A stretch of DNA of 64,000 nucleotides, from assembly GCA_021770785.1 (NCBI GenBank), contig JAETQH010000032.1, forward strand, positions 30,004 to 94,003, in the 5' to 3' direction. The position numbers and the translations under genes are program-made. Shown one piece after another: positions 16,870-24,574 of the stretch. The first letter of the stretch is position 1, and every line of letters starts with the position of its first letter. This DNA is from Lachnospiraceae bacterium (GTDB lineage: Bacteria > Bacillota > Clostridia > Lachnospirales > Lachnospiraceae). The notes below the pieces were generated by a model. That model had not been told where the DNA came from. It worked only from the letters and a program-made list of their open reading frames with translations, and did not search any database.

Positions 16870-17871
16870 TCAATGATGGCCGCCTCCATGACCAGACTGA
16901 TGATGACCCCCGCCGTTTCCTCCATGACTGTGCTCTCCAGTCTGGGTGCAACCCGCTACCCCACAGGAGTTATGCGTATGGTCTCCAGTCTGGGTGCAGC
17001 CCGCTACTCCGCAGGAGTTATGCGTATGGTCTCCAGTCTGGGTGCAGCCCGCTACTCCACAGGAATTATGCGTATGGTCTCCAGTCTGGGTACAGCCCGC
17101 TACTCCGCAGGAGTTATGCGTATGGTCTCCAGTCTGGGTGCAACCCGCTACCCCACAGGAGTTATGCGTATGGTCTCCAGTCTGGGTGCAACCCGCTACC
17201 CCACAGGAGTTATGCGTATGGTCTCCAGTCTGGGTGCAACCCGCTACCCCGCAATTATGATATGCATGCCCATCATCTGCACTGTGTGGGTAACAGTATT
17301 CTCCGTTATGCACATGCACTCCTGTTTCCGTACACCCTGCTACACTACATATGCCGTGGCTGTGCTCTCCGATTTGCGTGCAGCCGTCAATTCCGCAAGC
17401 TCCATGTGTATGGGCAGTTTCCACCGTGCAGCCTGACACCCCGCAATTATGGTATGCGTGCCCGTCACCTGTGCTGTGTGGATAATAATACTCTCCGTTA
17501 TGTACATGCACTTCTGTTTCCGGACACCCTACTACACTGCATATGCCGTGGCTGTGCTCCCCGATCTGCGTGCAGCCGTCAATTCCACAAAGACCGTGCT
17601 GGTGTACTTCTGTCTGTGTACATCCCGGAATCCCACAGGAAAACGCGACTTTATCTGTCTGAACCGCACTCTTAATCTCTACCTGTGCCGTCTTCCCGTT
17701 CACTACCTGTGCCGTATTCTCGTTCTCTGACTGTACCGTGTCTACAATCTTCGCTTGCACTGCCCCCTTGACTTCCACTGAACTTTTATTCATCTCATAA
17801 GAAACTACGCCACCTGATAGCATCGCAATCGCCACAAACGCACCGGCCAATAACACTTTTTTCTTTCCCAT
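16870..17871 (-). CDS. Cys/His-rich tandem-repeat protein with N-terminal membrane anchor
   Basis: The start is set at MGKKKVLLAGAFVAIAML because AGGAGG lies six bases upstream; the track's 69-residue extension lacks such a site. Residues 5-25 form a signal or anchor helix, and no lipobox is visible. Residues 79-318 hold 13 copies of the 16-residue unit C-G-x-x-G-C-x-x-x-x-x-H-x-H-x-x. Two copies have a 16-residue insert (NGEYYYPHS...GHAYHN), giving a 64-residue higher-order repeat. The last seven units are nearly identical. The C-terminus is GGHHQSGHGGGHH. Regular CxxxxC and HxH spacing suggests metal binding (Zn, Cu or Ni) at the cell surface; no enzyme domain is present. Confidence 0.8.
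   Translation of the reverse strand: MGKKKVLLAGAFVAIAMLSGGVVSYEMNKSSVEVKGAVQAKIVDTVQSENENTAQVVNGKTAQVEIKSAVQTDKVAFSCGIPGCTQTEVHQHGLCGIDGCTQIGEHSHGICSVVGCPETEVHVHNGEYYYPHSTGDGHAYHNCGVSGCTVETAHTHGACGIDGCTQIGEHSHGICSVAGCTETGVHVHNGEYCYPHSADDGHAYHNCGVAGCTQTGDHTHNSCGVAGCTQTGDHTHNSCGVAGCTQTGDHTHNSCGVAGCTQTGDHTHNSCGVAGCTQTGDHTHNSCGVAGCTQTGDHTHNSCGVAGCTQTGEHSHGGNGGGHHQSGHGGGHH
16918..17253 (-). repeat. seven 48-bp tandem repeats inside the Cys/His protein gene
   Basis: Seven back-to-back 48-bp units encode CGVAGCTQTGDHTHNS, the last one varied to end in EHSHGG. DNA identity between units is very high, with silent changes at a few sites, which points to recent expansion by slippage or unequal crossing-over. 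Copy number probably varies between strains. Confidence 0.92.
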
Positions 17872-18002
17872 CCTCATCCTCCTCTTTTCTGTATATTTTT
17901 TATCTATAAAAATACTATAGCATGGCAATTTCCTCAAAGTCAATATAGCTGGATACAAATAGTGCCCCAAAAGGAAACATAATGACAATAACTCCTTGTT
18001 TT

Positions 18003-18698
18003 TCACTCTAATCCTTTTCTCCGGTACACTGTCACAAACAAAATTACTGCCACCAGCAGATTTGCCCCGGCAATGCATAAGCTCTCCGACATTTTCTGCC
18101 CGTTCCCCATGGAATTTAACAGCAAACTCATCTGCCCGGTATAACTATATTTTGCTACTTTCGCGATCCTCCCATTAAACATCGCCAGCATGGGAAGAAA
18201 CGCCAGAACCAGCATGACCGGAACCGTCAGGGAAGTTGCCATCATCTGTGTCCTGCTGTAAGTCCCAATCGCCGCCCCTGCCAGTATGGAAATAAGATTT
18301 CCCACTGCCATGGCAGCCAGAAAAAGCGCAAGCTCACTCCCCCGGTAGCCTCCGGCAAATCCGATTACCCCTGCCCCCAGCATACAAATCCCAAAAAGAT
18401 AAATACCTGCTCCCAGAAAATATTCTATGGCTTTCACATCTGACATCAAAAGCACCCGCAGGGTATTTTTTTCTTTTTCTTCCGCAAGAATAGCCGCCAT
18501 ACTCACCAAAGGTGCCATGCCAAGGTACATCACAGCAAAAAGGTTGGCAAAAAAATGCTCCGGCATTCCTTTTATCTCCATGGCATTCTCCATAATCACC
18601 GTCAAAACCGGAAACATTACAAACTGCACTAATATTTCCTTATTTTTAAAGGTATCCTTTCCCTGTTTCCATAAAATTGCTTTTATATGTGTTATCAT
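18003..18698 (-). CDS. ABC-2 type transporter permease
   Basis: 231 residues, about six membrane helices. The EEKEKNTLRVLLMSDVKAIEYFLG motif after the first helices is the hallmark of ABC-2 permeases. It follows the ATPase gene. The ancestral ATPase stop would overlap this ATG as ATGA, which shows that the two were translationally coupled. Export of a small molecule or peptide, or self-protection, is plausible but unproven. Confidence 0.87.
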   Translation of the reverse strand: MITHIKAILWKQGKDTFKNKEILVQFVMFPVLTVIMENAMEIKGMPEHFFANLFAVMYLGMAPLVSMAAILAEEKEKNTLRVLLMSDVKAIEYFLGAGIYLFGICMLGAGVIGFAGGYRGSELALFLAAMAVGNLISILAGAAIGTYSRTQMMATSLTVPVMLVLAFLPMLAMFNGRIAKVAKYSYTGQMSLLLNSMGNGQKMSESLCIAGANLLVAVILFVTVYRRKGLE

Positions 18699-18717
18699 TC
18701 CTCTAACCTCCTCCCTG

Positions 18718-19494
18718 TCAGTTCCATGAACACGTTTTCCAAATTAGGCTCTGTGGAATGAACTGTTTCGAGTCTTCCTTCTTCCAGATAAAACAACAAT
18801 TTCTCCGCACCGGATTTATCATGGGGCAGAACCACGCAACATGATTACATAATTTTTCCGCCTCCACCATGTTATGTGTGGTAAGAAAAATGGTTGTACC
18901 CTTCTTCTGTTCTTCCCGGATAAGCTTATATATCTCCGCTGCCGTTGCCGGGTCTAAGCCGCTGGTAGGTTCATCTAAAAAGAGAAGCTTTGGCTCCGCT
19001 AAAAGTGCCCGCGCCAGCAGAAGCCTGCTTCGCATTCCCTTGGATAAATTTGCTGCCGTAGTTTTTCTTGCCTGAAAAAGCCCCACTTTCTTTAACACTT
19101 CCTCTGTTTTTCTGATGGGAAGCCCCTGTAGCTTTGCGTAAAATTTTAAATTGTCATAGCAGGACAGGCGCTCATACAAACCAAAATTGTCCATCATCAT
19201 ACCGATTTCCCGGCAAATCGCTCCTCTGCCTGATGCCTCAGGGTTTTCCAACACCTCCCCAGGGGTGTCGCCACTGTTCGATTTACAGCGTCCGGGAATT
19301 CCAAATACCTCCGCAATCCCCTCCGTAGGAGCAAGCTGCCCTGTCATAATTTTTATAAGAGTGGTTTTTCCCGCTCCCGAGGGTCCTAATAAACCAAAAA
19401 TTTCTCCCTCCTCAACCTCAAGATTTACATGTTCCAACACTGACTTTTTTCCGAAACACTGTTTCACTCCGCTTACCTTTAGGATAGTTTTCAT
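18718..19494 (-). CDS. ABC transporter ATP-binding protein with frameshifted C-terminus
   Basis: Walker A GPSGAGKTT, signature ANLSKGMRSRLLLARALL, Walker B LLFLDEPTSGLD and the TTHNMVEAEKLC switch are intact. After LCNHVA the reading becomes atypical (WFCPMINPVRRNCCFIW). The other frame continues naturally as LPHDKSGAEKLLFYLEEGR ... ENVFMELTGRRLEE and stops at 18695, overlapping the permease start. A one-base loss near 18835 explains this. The core ATPase may still fold, but the usual C-terminal helix is replaced. Confirm that this is not a sequencing error. Confidence 0.85.
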   Translation of the reverse strand: MKTILKVSGVKQCFGKKSVLEHVNLEVEEGEIFGLLGPSGAGKTTLIKIMTGQLAPTEGIAEVFGIPGRCKSNSGDTPGEVLENPEASGRGAICREIGMMMDNFGLYERLSCYDNLKFYAKLQGLPIRKTEEVLKKVGLFQARKTTAANLSKGMRSRLLLARALLAEPKLLFLDEPTSGLDPATAAEIYKLIREEQKKGTTIFLTTHNMVEAEKLCNHVAWFCPMINPVRRNCCFIWKKEDSKQFIPQSLIWKTCSWN

Positions 19495-19967
19495 GAATTT
19501 TCCGCCTCCTTCAACCGCTGTAATGCCTCCTGCATTTTCCGGTTCTCACTTTTTTCCTTTAAAGTCGATACCACCGCACTCACTCCGGCGCAGATTCCAA
19601 AACAAAGGAAAAACATTGCCCAGGGCTGCCACATGTTTACGGGAAACCAGCCGCAGCCAACGATAAACGCCGCCAGAGCCATGATTTCCGCAGCAAACAT
19701 GCACACCGTCCTCACTGCCAACGGCATTTTTTTTATGAACATATCCGTAAAAAATAAAATTTGCAGCACAACGGTAATAACCGAAACCAAAAAAAATTCC
19801 AGCATGGTTTCTATGCCAAGTCCCGCCTTCCCAAAGGTAAAAATGGTGGAAATTTCTTTTGCTGTCTCCCCGAACAGCAGGCAAAACAGATTCAAACATA
19901 ACATACAAAACCCAAACACCTTAAAAACCATTCCCACATAATCAAATATCGTTCCTTTTTTTCTCAC
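19491..19967 (-). CDS. DUF3021-like membrane protein
   Basis: 158 residues with four hydrophobic helices and a charged C-terminal helix (TLKEKSENRKMQEALQRLKEAEN). Size, topology and position directly after a LytTR regulator and before an ABC pair match the DUF3021 family, which accompanies LytTR regulators in many Firmicutes. Its stop overlaps the ATPase start by 4 bp. It may act as a membrane partner that restrains the LytTR protein (inference from family context). Confidence 0.78.
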   Translation of the reverse strand: MRKKGTIFDYVGMVFKVFGFCMLCLNLFCLLFGETAKEISTIFTFGKAGLGIETMLEFFLVSVITVVLQILFFTDMFIKKMPLAVRTVCMFAAEIMALAAFIVGCGWFPVNMWQPWAMFFLCFGICAGVSAVVSTLKEKSENRKMQEALQRLKEAENS

Positions 19968-19968
19968 C

Positions 19969-20409
19969 TTACATCACCCCCAGCCTTCTCTTTATTTCCT
20001 CTGCATACTGCCTCGATACCATAATCTGTTCTCCTCCCTCTAGCGTAAGCCTCAGTTTCCTGTCCACATCATTTTTCAGGGACTTAATATACCGCAGGTG
20101 CACCAGACAGGATTTGCTGACACGGAAAAATCCGCTTGCCATCAGCCGTTCCTCCATTTCATATAGCTTCAGCTTCGATTCATAATAGTCATCCTTGGTG
20201 TAAACAAAGGTTTTCCTCTCCACCGCCTCAATATAAATGATTTTTGCCACATCTAAAATATGGGTTTCCTCTCCCTTTGTCGCCATAAGCTGCTGGTTTA
20301 AAATCCGCAGCGTTGCCAAAATCTTCTCTATTTCCGGTGTCAGCTCGTGACAGGAAATCACAATTTCCGTATCTGTTTTCTCCGGGTCTACTTGGATTAA
20401 AATTTTCAA
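19969..20409 (-). CDS. LytTR family DNA-binding regulator
   Basis: I start at a TTG (LKILIQVDPEKTDTEIVISC) eight bases after AAGGAGG. The track start lies inside the terminator of the upstream amidohydrolase gene and is wrong. The protein is 146 residues. The LytTR domain covers residues about 45-145 (ILDVAKIIYIEAVERKTFVY, FFRVSKSCLVHLRYI, VSRQYAEEIKRRLGV). It has no receiver domain, as is usual for the class paired with DUF3021. It heads a four-gene operon with DUF3021 and the ABC pair. Confidence 0.88.
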   Translation of the reverse strand: MKILIQVDPEKTDTEIVISCHELTPEIEKILATLRILNQQLMATKGEETHILDVAKIIYIEAVERKTFVYTKDDYYESKLKLYEMEERLMASGFFRVSKSCLVHLRYIKSLKNDVDRKLRLTLEGGEQIMVSRQYAEEIKRRLGVM

Positions 20410-20512
20410 ATGTGCCGCCCTCCTTCTTCTGTAACTTATCATTGTTTCAGGAATAAAACAACCGCCCAAAACATAAGCTGCCGGATTCGCAGCATAAAAT
20501 TCCACAAAAATT

Positions 20513-20552
20513 GGCAGAGGTTATTGCTTTTCATTGCCCAATAACCTCTGCC
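20513..20552 (-). terminator. terminator after the amidohydrolase gene
   Basis: Perfect 14-bp arms (GGCAGAGGTTATTG / CAATAACCTCTGCC) with a 12-base loop and AATTTTTG on the minus-strand exit side. Confidence 0.88.
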
Positions 20553-20559
20553 ATGTTCT

Positions 20560-22164
20560 TTACCTATTCCGGTAGAGCGTCACCCCTCCCTTGATTGTCT
20601 CCGCCACCGCAATATCCTTTAGTTCCATTTTATCCACTTTCAACGGATTTTTCTCCAAAATCACCAAATCCGCCAGTTTCCCTGCTTCAATGGTTCCCTT
20701 TTTTTCTTCCTCATGATAAGCATACGCCGCATTGATGGTAATTCCCTTAAGGGCTTCAAATACAGAAACACACTGCTCTTCCCCGATTTTTACTCCCTTT
20801 TTCGTCCGGCGGTTCACCGCACACCAGACCGTCTGCATCATATCCGGTTTTAGCACCGGACAATCCTGGTGGAAATTATAGGGCAGCCCCCTCTCCAGGG
20901 CTGATTTCACCGGGCTGATACGCGCCCCCCGCTCCGTCCCCAAATTTTTCAGGTGCACATCTCCCCAATAATAAGTATGCGCTACAAAAATAGAGGGAAT
21001 CATACCAAGTTCCTTCATCTTATCCAACTGATCATCCCGTACCGTCTGGCAGTGTATCATCACCGGACGTAAATCCTCCTTCGGATTTCCCAGCTCTTCC
21101 AACGCCTTTTCATAACACCGGAGAAACTGATCCGACGCCGCATCTCCATTACAGTGCGCCAACAGCTGATACTTTCCCTCAATAGCAGCCTTTGCCGCTG
21201 CCGCCACCGTCTCGTCCGAATGAGTAGGATATCCGCAGTACTCCGTCTCCCCCTCATAAGGGCTGGTAAGCCACGCCGTTTTCCCCTGGGGCGAGCCGTC
21301 CAAAATTATTTTTGCTCCCCCAATCTGAAAGCGGTTCTTATATTTTCCTGCCGCCTCCGGATGTTCTTCTAACAGCTCCCCAATTCCCTTTTCATCCGTC
21401 ATAACATAAGCAACCACATCAATCTTAAACATTCCGCTGGCCGCCATCCGGAGAAATCCTTCCACACTCTCTTTCGTCGCACCGCCGTCCTGCACTGTGG
21501 TAATACCATATCTTAAATAAATATCCTGCACTTCCGCCATCTGCTGTACCGGATTCATTTTTATTCTGGAAAACGCCGTCATCAACACCGGAGTCATCAC
21601 CTCTAGCTCCTCTAAATACCCGTTGGGCGTCCCGTCCTCATATCTTCCAATCTTCCCGCTCTTCGGCTCCTCCGTTTCCTTCGTAATCCCCGCCAGCTTT
21701 AACAGCGGCGTATTCGCCACCGCCATATGCCCGGAAGTATGAAACAAACAAATAGGAATCTTATTCGAAATCCTGTCTAACACCTCCGCCGTAGGGTGCG
21801 CCTCTTCCTTCAAAAAGTTATGGTCATACCCCCTCGCCATAACCGCTCCTTCTTCCCCTACCGGGTGCTCTTCCAAATACCGCCTTAACACCTCTACAAT
21901 CTCCTCGAAATCCCCACACTCCGACAAATCCGCAAAAGAAGAAAACTGCGAATACATCCCAATATGGCTGTGCGGGTCAATAAAAGAGGGCATCATCGTC
22001 TTCCCCCCTAAATCCACTTTTTCGACTTCTTTCCCTGCAATTTTCTCCGCCTCTTTCAAGGTTCCCACATAACAAATCTTCCCCTCCGACACCAAAACCG
22101 CCTCCGGCGAATCCTCTTCCCTCTTCATCGTAATAATATCCCCACCATAAAACAATCTGTCCAT
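20560..22164 (-). CDS. amidohydrolase (YtcJ-like)
   Basis: A 534-residue metal-dependent hydrolase of the amidohydrolase superfamily. FIDPHSHIGMYSQF carries the HxH metal motif, LLAHCNGDAASDQ and VMIHCQTVRDDQ carry later His ligands, and TINAAYAYHEEEKKGTIEAGKLADLVIL is the C-terminal return to the composite beta-sandwich. It matches the YtcJ/exoenzyme-regulatory-protein-like group, with substrates such as N-substituted amides that remain unknown. It is monocistronic, with its own terminator. Confidence 0.9.
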   Translation of the reverse strand: MDRLFYGGDIITMKREEDSPEAVLVSEGKICYVGTLKEAEKIAGKEVEKVDLGGKTMMPSFIDPHSHIGMYSQFSSFADLSECGDFEEIVEVLRRYLEEHPVGEEGAVMARGYDHNFLKEEAHPTAEVLDRISNKIPICLFHTSGHMAVANTPLLKLAGITKETEEPKSGKIGRYEDGTPNGYLEELEVMTPVLMTAFSRIKMNPVQQMAEVQDIYLRYGITTVQDGGATKESVEGFLRMAASGMFKIDVVAYVMTDEKGIGELLEEHPEAAGKYKNRFQIGGAKIILDGSPQGKTAWLTSPYEGETEYCGYPTHSDETVAAAAKAAIEGKYQLLAHCNGDAASDQFLRCYEKALEELGNPKEDLRPVMIHCQTVRDDQLDKMKELGMIPSIFVAHTYYWGDVHLKNLGTERGARISPVKSALERGLPYNFHQDCPVLKPDMMQTVWCAVNRRTKKGVKIGEEQCVSVFEALKGITINAAYAYHEEEKKGTIEAGKLADLVILEKNPLKVDKMELKDIAVAETIKGGVTLYRNR

Positions 22165-22291
22165 AATTTATCCTCCCTCTTCTCTATCCTATCCCCTTAT
22201 CCTATCCGCGATTTTTAGCCAACCTTGATTCAAACCCAAAAACCTCTACTACTCATTATACCACCTGCTATTATGGAAACAACCTTGATTC

Positions 22292-22328
22292 GGGTGTCAA
22301 AAGGGGGATCTCCCCTTTTTTGACGCCC
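22292..22328 (-). terminator. large hairpin flanking the helicase remnant
   Basis: GGGTGTCAAAAGGGG pairs with CCCCTTTTTTGACGCCC (few mismatches, tiny loop). It follows the stop at 22342 of the remnant gene. A direct repeat AACCTTGATTC flanks it at about 22221 and 22281. Confidence 0.55.
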
Positions 22329-22341
22329 AAAGCAATCCCCT

Positions 22342-22887
22342 CTACTTATCATCCTTCGATGAACTAGAAATCGTATAGCTCTCCTCTACCGGAACAACAA
22401 AGATTTTCCCGTCCCCGGAATTTCCTGTTTCCCCGGTCTGCGCATGATCCATCATGATATCAATAATCTCATTCTTATCCTCCCCTGTTAAACTTATTGT
22501 ACGATAGCCTCGTTCATTAAACTTTTCACTTAAAACAAATGCTTCTTTTTTAGAGCTACAAAATACTAGCCCTCTCACTCTGTCTCCGCAATATTCCTCT
22601 AACGCCTGTTGGAGCCGAATTTCATAGGCAATATTATGGTCGAACACCTGGTACACATCAAAATCATCGGTACGCTCTGGGGATGCTGTCATTCCAAGCC
22701 ACAATTCTGGTCTAAAATACTCCATAATATTTTGGTAACTAGCAGCTCCTATCCGATGAGCCTCCTCAATAACAATAATTTGAAATTGTTCCCTTGTAAA
22801 CCGTTGCAATGTCTCAGGCTTTGCTAGCATTTGCATAGTTGCAAAAAGATAATCTGCTTCATAATCCTTTTCATTTCCAGATAACAT
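22342..22887 (-). pseudogene. DEAD/DEAH helicase remnant fused to a P-II (GlnB/GlnK) C-terminal tail
   Basis: The first 115 or so codons match the helicase core of the DUF3427-type DEAD/DEAH proteins (FQIIVIEEAHRIGAASYQNI, LWLGMTASPERTDDFDVYQV). The box reads EEAH, with the first Asp lost. RLQQALEEYCGDRVRGLVFC then jumps over a stretch of the helicase. After RTISLTGED the protein becomes IIDIMMDHAQTGETGNSGDG + KIFVVPVEESYTI, the end of a P-II nitrogen regulator. So the ORF is a chimera of two broken genes and unlikely to be active. Confidence 0.7.
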
Positions 22888-22954
22888 CCCAAAGGTTTTC
22901 GTCGTTCCAAAAACTTATTGATAACTAGCAATGCTCGCTTTACCCCATCGTTTC

Positions 22955-23335
22955 TCATTTTCCGCAGATTCCCTCAGTCCCATGACAACAGTACATTTTC
23001 AGCTCAATATTTTTTAAGCCAGCAAGCTTATCCAATGCCTCCGGTTGGTTAAACATCAAATAATCAGTAGTCAAAATACGCCCATGAATTTTGTTCTGCT
23101 CTAATTCTTTTAACGTCTGTAAAAGAGATGTAATTCCGCTTATCGTAATAAAAGCAACACTAACAGCAAATTCGTCACATGCCAAAAGTTCCTCTTCTAT
23201 CGTAGATAATACTTTACGCCCTTCTTTGTAATTGTTCGAAACAAATTGCGGTCTATAGGCAAGATTAGACGGATTTGAGGCACTGATAAATGCAGTGTCC
23301 AGTCCCTGCTGTAGTTCCTGATGGAATATATTCAT
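22955..23335 (-). pseudogene. N-terminal fragment of the same helicase (PLD-like domain)
   Basis: 126 residues starting MNIFHQELQQGLDTAFISAS and containing YKEGRKVLSTIEEELLACDE and VAFITISGITSLLQTLKE, the phospholipase-D-like N-terminal region of DUF3427-type helicases. It breaks off after LKMYCCHGTEGICGK; a large internal part of the gene is missing before the helicase fragment at 22887. Only about 300 of an expected 900+ residues survive in both pieces. Confidence 0.65.
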
Positions 23336-23428
23336 AGTTTTATCCTTTCGTACAATGTAGAACCCTTTTTACACTATACCACTTTTTTTGCCATATCACC
23401 ATCCATCTTTTTACAACATCATAAAAGC

Positions 23429-23446
23429 CGGCAGCCCCTGCTGCCG
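23429..23446 (-). terminator. short GC hairpin
   Basis: CGGCAGC and GCTGCCG around a four-base loop; on the minus strand GGCTTTTAT follows. It could end transcription from the FlxA-like gene. Confidence 0.4.
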
Positions 23447-23491
23447 ACCTTCTTTATTCCCCTATCTGTCCTCATCATTTATAATCAAAGT

Positions 23492-23638
23492 ATGGAAACG
23501 GAACTTCTGATTGAAGTCATGTCCTTTGGTCCTATGCTTACGGTTTTAAGTAACGAACATTTTCTCAATCTTATTAAGTCACTCCTCCGCAGGCAAATGA
23601 ATTTGTTTAGCCCCGAATATCCACCGAAACATAGCTGA
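23492..23638 (+). pseudogene. WYL-domain regulator C-terminal remnant
   Basis: A 48-codon plus-strand stretch reads METELLIEVMSFGPMLTVLS, then NEHFLNLIKSLLRRQMNLF. This resembles the C-terminal end of WYL-domain transcriptional regulators (typically SFGPMLKV...FINLIKERL). No HTH or body of the gene is found upstream, so it is a stump. It overlaps the 3' end of the FlxA-like gene by a few codons. Confidence 0.4.
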
Positions 23639-24395
23639 CTGCCCTTTTCTTTATCACCGTGTCTGCTGCTTCACTGTCTTTTGCAGTCTGCCCTGCGCCG
23701 GAAATCCCTATGCCCTTTTTCTGGCTGTCAGAAATAAGCCATACTTCTTTCTCGGTTTTATTCTGGTCAGCCTTACCGGTCTTTTCGTCTGACACTTCCA
23801 CCTTTGCCGCCTCTTTCATGACCTGATTCGCACCTTTCAGGCTGCTCATCTGCGCATAGGAAACATCCGAGACCTTCTTCTCTATCTCTGCAAGCTCCCT
23901 CTCCTTTGCCTCCACATTGCCCCGGGGGGCGTCCTGCTTTATCTCTGCCCTGAGTACTCCCGCCCTGCCTTCTAATTTCACTTTCACGCTGTCATGTGAC
24001 TGCGCCTGTTTTAAGGAAGTACCCGCAGAAATCATTGCCGACATACCTGTACCGGAAATTCCCATCCCTGTTCCCTGTGTGTTTGTGCCCGTGGTCTGAG
24101 CGCTTGCTGCCTGACTTTCTACCTTTTTCTGCTCCCGCTGCTGTTCCTTCTGTTTCTCCGCTAAATGCTGGCGCAGCTGGTTATTCAGGTCACTGATTTC
24201 CTGCTGAAGCTCCTGACGCTTTTTCATCTTTTCTTCTACACTCATTTTCTCGTCAGAAGAAATGTCCTGCATTTTTTTCTGGGTATCCATAATCTGCTGC
24301 TGGATATTTTTCGTGTACATATCCGTCGTGGGCGTAACCCGCAGCTGGTCAGCTTTTATGCCCATGCTCTGAATACTGCTAATTGCCATTTTCAT
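23607..24395 (-). CDS. FlxA-like coiled-coil protein
   Basis: 262 residues. Residues 30-100 form a long charged coiled coil (NIQQQIMDTQKKMQDISSDE, EEKMKKRQELQQEISDLNNQ) that fits the FlxA family found with flagellar genes. The middle is Gly/Thr/Ser-rich and the C-terminal half is low complexity with further heptads. No signal peptide. A role in motility is suggested by family name only. The chemoreceptor 3 kb away is the only other motility-linked gene. Confidence 0.72.
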   Translation of the reverse strand: MKMAISSIQSMGIKADQLRVTPTTDMYTKNIQQQIMDTQKKMQDISSDEKMSVEEKMKKRQELQQEISDLNNQLRQHLAEKQKEQQREQKKVESQAASAQTTGTNTQGTGMGISGTGMSAMISAGTSLKQAQSHDSVKVKLEGRAGVLRAEIKQDAPRGNVEAKERELAEIEKKVSDVSYAQMSSLKGANQVMKEAAKVEVSDEKTGKADQNKTEKEVWLISDSQKKGIGISGAGQTAKDSEAADTVIKKRAVSYVSVDIRG

Positions 24396-24574
24396 AACCC
24401 TCCTTTTTCCCGATAAATAACGCTTCCCTGCTGCCTTTTCTAACTATATGCCGCTTGGAAAAGACTTTTACCAATGATGAAAATACAATCCGTATCTTAT
24501 AAAACCACTTATCTAATATTTCGGACTATTTTGTTAATTACTGAAGAGTTTTCGTAAAATAATCGCAAAGTAAC

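Noticed and set aside
16751-16951. 66-aa minus-strand ORF
   Set aside because: It overlaps the terminator and the end of the repeat gene in another frame; low-complexity Trp/Arg-rich sequence.
16918-17253. 48-bp tandem repeats that could be mistaken for a CRISPR array
   Set aside because: There are no spacers: units join directly, stay in frame and encode the Cys/His repeat. No cas gene is in the window.
16863-17675. Three long plus-strand ORFs rich in repeated QELCVWSPVW or SYAYGLQSGC
   Set aside because: They are antisense images of the Cys/His repeats and have no ribosome sites.
20410-20505. 32-residue N-terminal extension of the LytTR protein
   Set aside because: It runs through the hairpin region near the amidohydrolase terminator; a TTG with a perfect AAGGAGG site downstream gives the normal family length.
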